Shown piece after piece: positions 60,357 to 64,000 of a DNA stretch of 64,000 nucleotides; position 1 is the stretch's first letter; every line of letters begins with the position of its first letter. The position numbers and the translations under genes were made by a program. Location of the stretch: contig NZ_BKCG01000009.1 in assembly GCF_008974325.1 (NCBI RefSeq), forward strand, positions 1 to 64,000. The letters run 5' to 3'. The notes under the pieces were generated by a model. The model saw only the letters and a program-made list of their open reading frames with translations. It was not told the origin of the DNA and made no database searches. Origin of the DNA: Patiriisocius marinus. GTDB taxonomy: Bacteria; Bacteroidota; Bacteroidia; Flavobacteriales; Flavobacteriaceae.

Positions 60357-61238
60357 ATGAGTCTAAAAATCGCAATCCAAGGTATTGAAAGTTCGTTTCA
60401 TGATTTAGCCGTACAACAATTTTTTCCTGAAATGGATATAACTCTTGTTCCGTGTAGTTCTTTTAAACAGGTTACTTCTGCACTTGAGCAGAAAAAAGTT
60501 GATATGGGAGTTATCGCAATTGAAAACACAATTGCAGGATCAATATTACCAAATTATCAATTGATAGATGATGGTGATTTTAAAATTTTAGGTGAAACTT
60601 TTTTAACGATCAATATGTATATGATGGCACTAAATGGACAAACTATACATGATATTGATGAGGTGCATTCGCATCCAGTAGCATTGCAGCAGTGTAGTGA
60701 TTATTTGCAAAAACTGCAGCCACATTGTAAGATTATTGAAGGAAAAGACACTGCATCTGTAGCTAAGAAAATAAAGGAGCAAGGCTTAAAAAACGTAGCC
60801 GCAATTGCAGGTAAACAAGTTGCTGAAAAATTTGGGTTAACCATATTAGATAGAAAAATTCAAACCATAAAAGAAAATAAAACTCGCTTTGTAATTTTAG
60901 GAAATAACCCAATTAATAGTGAAGGTATCAATAAAGCATCAGTGAAATTTGAGTTGGATCACGAAATAGGGAGTCTTTCAAATGTGTTACAACTATTGAG
61001 TACCTTTGGTATTAATTTGACCAAAATTCAATCCTTTCCTATAGAGGGTAAACCTTGGCAATATGCATTTTTCATAGATGTATTGTTTAAGGATTATGAA
61101 CTGTTTCAGGAAGTTGTTTTGTTATTAGAAAAAGCAGTGTTGAAACTTAAAATTATGGGTGTTTACCAGCAGAATTTAACAAACAATCCTTACAAAGTTA
61201 CTAAGGAGAATGAATTGATGTATGAAATGTCAAAATAG
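60357..61238 (+). CDS. pheA: Prephenate dehydratase
   Basis: 293 residues from ATG 60357; in-frame extension upstream would read through the terminator and is rejected. The PDT domain (1-180) has IAIENTIAGSILPNYQLI and the TRF motif in ENKTRFVILG; the ACT regulatory domain (195-270) has DHEIGSLSNVLQLL and IQSFPIEGKPWQYAFFIDV, corresponding to the GALV and ESRP sites for Phe feedback. It makes phenylpyruvate. Preceded by the leader/attenuator; the DAHP synthase gene follows 35 bp downstream. Confidence 0.95.
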   Translation: MSLKIAIQGIESSFHDLAVQQFFPEMDITLVPCSSFKQVTSALEQKKVDMGVIAIENTIAGSILPNYQLIDDGDFKILGETFLTINMYMMALNGQTIHDIDEVHSHPVALQQCSDYLQKLQPHCKIIEGKDTASVAKKIKEQGLKNVAAIAGKQVAEKFGLTILDRKIQTIKENKTRFVILGNNPINSEGINKASVKFELDHEIGSLSNVLQLLSTFGINLTKIQSFPIEGKPWQYAFFIDVLFKDYELFQEVVLLLEKAVLKLKIMGVYQQNLTNNPYKVTKENELMYEMSK

Positions 61239-61273
61239 CATAATTGATATTTCAAATAAAATAATAGAATAAA

Positions 61274-62356
61274 ATGGAAAATAAGAAAGAATTAAGAACT
61301 TGGTTAAATAAAATGGAGCTAGCTCATCCTTTAGTGATAGCAGGACCTTGTAGTGCCGAGACAGAATCGCAATTACTTAAAATTGCACACCAATTAAAAG
61401 ATACAGACGCAACAGTTTTAAGAGCTGGTATTTGGAAACCTAGAACTCGTCCAGGAAATTTTGAAGGAGTAGGAGCGTTGGGGTTAAAATGGTTACAAAA
61501 AGCTAAAGAAGAAACAGGAATGCTAACTACTACTGAGGTTGCAAATGCAAACCATGTAGATTTAGCGTTAAAGCATGATGTCGATATTTTATGGATAGGA
61601 GCCCGTACAACGGTTTCGCCATTTATTGTTCAAGAAATAGCTGATGCTTTAAAAGGGACTGATAAAATAGTACTTATTAAAAATCCAGTTAACCCAGATT
61701 TAGCATTATGGTTAGGGGCTGTAGAGCGTTTCTATACTGCCGATGTGAAAAATCTAGGAGTAATACATAGGGGTTTTTCAACTTATGAGAAAAATACATA
61801 CCGCAATAATCCAGAATGGCAAATACCAATAGATTTACAAAATAAATTTCCAGATTTACCACTTATATTAGATCCTTCCCATATTGCAGGTAGAAGAGAT
61901 TTAATTTTTGATCTATGTCAAACAGGATTAGATTTAAATTATGATGGAATAATGGTGGAAACACATTACGATCCTGATAATGCATGGAGTGATGCTGCAC
62001 AGCAGATTACTCCTGAAACTTTAGCACAAATGACGGTTGATTTAAAAATACGTGTTGAAGAAGGTGATGAGGTAGAGTTCAAAAATAAATTGAATACATT
62101 ACGTACTAAAATAGATGTAATGGATCATCAATTAATTGAGACCCTTGGAAAGAGAATGCGTATTGCAGATGAAATAGGGGGGTTGAAAAAGAAGCAAAAT
62201 GTTTCAATTTTACAAACTAGAAGATGGAACGAGGTACTTGGTAAGATGATTTTAGAAGGAGAAGAGTATAAACTAAGCGAAGAGTTTATCCTTAAAATCT
62301 ATAAAGCAATACACCAAGAATCGATAAATCATCAGAAAAAAGTGATAATTGGTTAA
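61274..62356 (+). CDS. Bifunctional 3-deoxy-7-phosphoheptulonate synthase/chorismate mutase type II
   Basis: 360 residues. DAHP synthase domain of the I-beta type at 1-265: HPLVIAGPCSAETESQ, RAGIWKPRTRPGNFEGVG, IGARTTVSPF, DPSHIAGRRDL and the C-terminal ETHYDPDNAWSDAAQQ. A chorismate mutase II domain at 270-355 begins KLNTLRTKIDVMDHQLIETLG. One enzyme thus opens the shikimate pathway and converts chorismate to prephenate, the substrate of the gene upstream. Fusion of the two is typical of Bacteroidetes. Confidence 0.96.
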   Translation: MENKKELRTWLNKMELAHPLVIAGPCSAETESQLLKIAHQLKDTDATVLRAGIWKPRTRPGNFEGVGALGLKWLQKAKEETGMLTTTEVANANHVDLALKHDVDILWIGARTTVSPFIVQEIADALKGTDKIVLIKNPVNPDLALWLGAVERFYTADVKNLGVIHRGFSTYEKNTYRNNPEWQIPIDLQNKFPDLPLILDPSHIAGRRDLIFDLCQTGLDLNYDGIMVETHYDPDNAWSDAAQQITPETLAQMTVDLKIRVEEGDEVEFKNKLNTLRTKIDVMDHQLIETLGKRMRIADEIGGLKKKQNVSILQTRRWNEVLGKMILEGEEYKLSEEFILKIYKAIHQESINHQKKVIIG

Positions 62357-62410
62357 AAAAGTGATAATAGCTTCGTGTATTTAAAGATATTTTAATCAAT
62401 TTTACACCGT

Positions 62411-63376
62411 ATGAAAGGAACCGTTTATAAATCTACTGGAAGTTGGTACACTGTTAAATCTGAACAGGGAACATTTTATGAGTGCCGTATTAAAGGCCGA
62501 TTTAGAATGGAAGGTATTAAAAGTACTAATCCTGTTGCAGTAGGAGACCATGTTCAATTTGACGTGGAGAAAAAAGGAGATGAGACACTTGGTATTATTC
62601 ATACAATAGAGCCAAGAGAGAATTACATTATCCGTAAATCGGTTAACCTTTCTAAACAAACGCATATTATAGCAGCAAATATTGATGTAGCTTTTTTGCT
62701 TGTAACATTAAACAATCCACCCACTTTTACCTCTTTTATAGATAGATTTCTGGTTACTGCAGAAGCCTATCATATTAAGGCAGTGTTACTTTTCAATAAA
62801 ATTGACACTTATAATGAGGAAGAAATTTTAGAGATAAAATACCTAGCTGCTCTTTATAGAAGCATAGGGTATGAGTGTGTGGGTATTTCGGCTACAACTG
62901 GAAAAAATATAGAGAAAGTGAAAGCTATGATGCAAGGGAAAGTGAGTATGTTTTCTGGTCATAGTGGTGTTGGGAAATCTACGTTGGTGAATATCATCGA
63001 GCCAGGCTTAAGTATAAAAACTACGGAAATTTCAAGTCAACATAAACAAGGACAACATACAACAACTTTTGCTGAAATGTATGATCTTTCATTTGATGCT
63101 CAGATAATTGACACACCGGGAATTAAAGGATTTGGAATTGTTGAAGTTGAAAAAGAAGAATTAGGAGATTATTTCCCTGAATTTTTTGAACTCAAACAGT
63201 ATTGTAAATTTAATAATTGTCTTCATGTAGAGGAACCAAAATGTGCTGTAAAAGCGGCATTAGAAAACGATGAGTTGGCTTGGTCTCGTTATAAGAGTTA
63301 CTTGCAAATAATGGAAGGAGAAGAAGATCATTTCAGAAAAGATATATACGAAAAACAACAACCGCCTCAGGAATGA
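62411..63376 (+). CDS. rsgA: Ribosome small subunit-dependent GTPase RsgA
   Basis: 321 residues. An OB domain (1-70, KGTVYKSTGSWYTVKS), a circularly permuted GTPase domain with G4 NKID, G1 SGHSGVGKSTLVN and G3 DTPGI, and a C-terminal zinc knuckle (CKFNNCLHVEEPKCAVK). RsgA acts late in 30S assembly. The order of G motifs confirms the family. Its stop overlaps the dtd start by 4 bp (ATGA). Confidence 0.97.
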   Translation: MKGTVYKSTGSWYTVKSEQGTFYECRIKGRFRMEGIKSTNPVAVGDHVQFDVEKKGDETLGIIHTIEPRENYIIRKSVNLSKQTHIIAANIDVAFLLVTLNNPPTFTSFIDRFLVTAEAYHIKAVLLFNKIDTYNEEEILEIKYLAALYRSIGYECVGISATTGKNIEKVKAMMQGKVSMFSGHSGVGKSTLVNIIEPGLSIKTTEISSQHKQGQHTTTFAEMYDLSFDAQIIDTPGIKGFGIVEVEKEELGDYFPEFFELKQYCKFNNCLHVEEPKCAVKAALENDELAWSRYKSYLQIMEGEEDHFRKDIYEKQQPPQE

Positions 63377-63825
63377 AAATAGTATTGCAACGTGTTAAAG
63401 AAGCGTCTGTAACGGTTAACAATACTACCGTAGCTGAAATTAAACAAGGCTTATTAATTTTAGTTGGAATTGAACCTGAAGATTCTGATGAAGATATTGC
63501 TTGGCTTTCAACAAAAATTTATAAATTACGCATCTTTAATGATGAGGCTGGTGTAATGAATAAATCTATTAAAGATATTGATGGAGATATTATAGTTGTA
63601 AGTCAATTTACATTACACGCAAGTACAAAAAAAGGCAATCGTCCTTCATATTTAAAAGCTGCTAAACCAGATATTGCACTCCCCCTGTATCACAATTTTG
63701 TAGCCCAAATTGAAAAAATTATGGGCAAGAAAATTCAAACTGGCATTTTTGGCGCAACAATGAATGTTGCCCTCATTAATGATGGTCCTGTGACTATAAT
63801 TATTGATTCAAAGAATAAAGAATAA
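63373..63825 (+). CDS. dtd: D-aminoacyl-tRNA deacylase
   Basis: 150 residues. It removes D-amino acids (and Gly from tRNA-Ala) from charged tRNA. The conserved SQFTLHASTKKGNRPSYLKAA contains the SQxTL motif, and TGIFGATMNVALINDGPVTI the second conserved block with the cross-subunit Gly-cisPro-like element. Standard length. Translationally coupled to rsgA. Confidence 0.96.
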   Translation: MKIVLQRVKEASVTVNNTTVAEIKQGLLILVGIEPEDSDEDIAWLSTKIYKLRIFNDEAGVMNKSIKDIDGDIIVVSQFTLHASTKKGNRPSYLKAAKPDIALPLYHNFVAQIEKIMGKKIQTGIFGATMNVALINDGPVTIIIDSKNKE

Positions 63826-63875
63826 TGCTGTAATGCAAGTATTACTTTGCAGCAATTAGAAGATTTAATGTGCTT

Positions 63876-64000
63876 ATGAGGCTCTTTTTATTACTCCTGT
63901 GTTTAAGTGTTCAAACCTTTACCCTAGCTCAATATGCTGTGAGCGAAATTCCAGAAAATTTAAAAAAAGACGCAAATGCTGTCATTAGATATCAAGAAAC
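63876..64000 (+). CDS. DUF3857/transglutaminase-type exported protein (5' end only)
   Basis: The gene runs off the right edge. The visible 41 codons encode a signal peptide (MRLFLLLLCLSVQTFTLAQ) and YAVSEIPENLKKDANAVIRYQE, the typical beginning of DUF3857 proteins of Bacteroidetes, which usually have a transglutaminase-like core. A nearby ATG at 63868 reads only three codons. The family call rests on the short signature. Confidence 0.7.
   Translation, partial: MRLFLLLLCLSVQTFTLAQYAVSEIPENLKKDANAVIRYQE

Noticed and set aside
1-64000. tRNA, rRNA or CRISPR arrays
   Set aside because: I found no stretch with the T-loop GTTCGA pattern in a cloverleaf context, no rRNA-like sequence and no regularly spaced short repeats with unique spacers.

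Overview
The window comes from a low-GC member of the Bacteroidota, almost certainly a Flavobacteriaceae relative. The signs are PorP/SprF and PorE-like type IX secretion proteins, a T9SS type A sorting domain, GldA, the MerR-M23-AlaS neighbourhood, bifunctional DAHP synthase/chorismate mutase, many acidic-tailed lipoproteins, absence of Shine-Dalgarno sequences, and repeated promoter -7 boxes of the TAnnTTTG type. Both window ends cut a gene: a PorP/SprF protein on the left and a DUF3857-type exported protein on the right. I saw no rRNA, tRNA, CRISPR array, transposase or integrase.

Layout. 0-2.5 kb: T9SS/outer-membrane pair. 2.5-8.3 kb: a repeat lipoprotein, a two-gene DNA-repair-like operon (DUF4130-type protein plus radical SAM/HhH protein) divergent from a LexA-like XRE-S24 repressor with three palindromic operators between them, then a small lipoprotein, a DUF2461 protein and WaaA. 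8.4-13.5 kb: a DegT-type aminotransferase, a TPR histidine kinase/LuxR regulator pair, a lipoprotein, and a decayed second copy of the aminotransferase 3' end. 13.5-17.4 kb: fabD, a PNPOx-like protein, folA, a 2TM protein and a class V aminotransferase. 17.6-23.5 kb: a tail-collar pair and a 1608-residue T9SS cargo protein. 23.7-33.9 kb: mostly core genes (galE, a CPA1 antiporter, era, mtfA-like, der), an outer-membrane barrel and Hsp20.

33.9-41.6 kb is an accessory region. It holds a mobile-mystery A/B (XRE-Fic) module between 74-bp direct repeats, an HNH/zinc-finger protein, a GmrSD-like DUF262/DUF1524 gene broken by an in-frame amber codon, a SLATT membrane protein, a thioredoxin-like protein and a lipoprotein, the last two lying between ~330-bp imperfect direct repeats. 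41.6-52.7 kb returns to conserved genes: TPM, TPM, LemA, MerR, M23, alaS, GSCFA, two lipoproteins, and metK with a long structured leader. 52.7-59.2 kb carries OsmC, Rrf2, a CysH-like protein, a threonine-dehydratase-like enzyme, and a tandemly duplicated pair (PagL-like lipid A deacylase plus head-GIN protein). The right end has gldA, then a phenylalanine/chorismate operon preceded by a leader peptide and attenuator, then rsgA and dtd.

The strongest unexplained signal is at 60185-60357: a promoter, a 23-codon leader ORF whose core is FFNFWYFYF, an antiterminator pairing and an intrinsic terminator, placed before prephenate dehydratase and DAHP synthase. This is a complete classical attenuator in a phylum where such systems are little described. 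Next come the LexA-like repressor with its triple operator before the radical SAM repair pair, the metK leader with a loop-to-distal 9-bp pairing, the amber-split nuclease, and three separate segments bounded by direct repeats without any recombinase gene, two of which duplicate sequence at the 3' end of a neighbouring gene.
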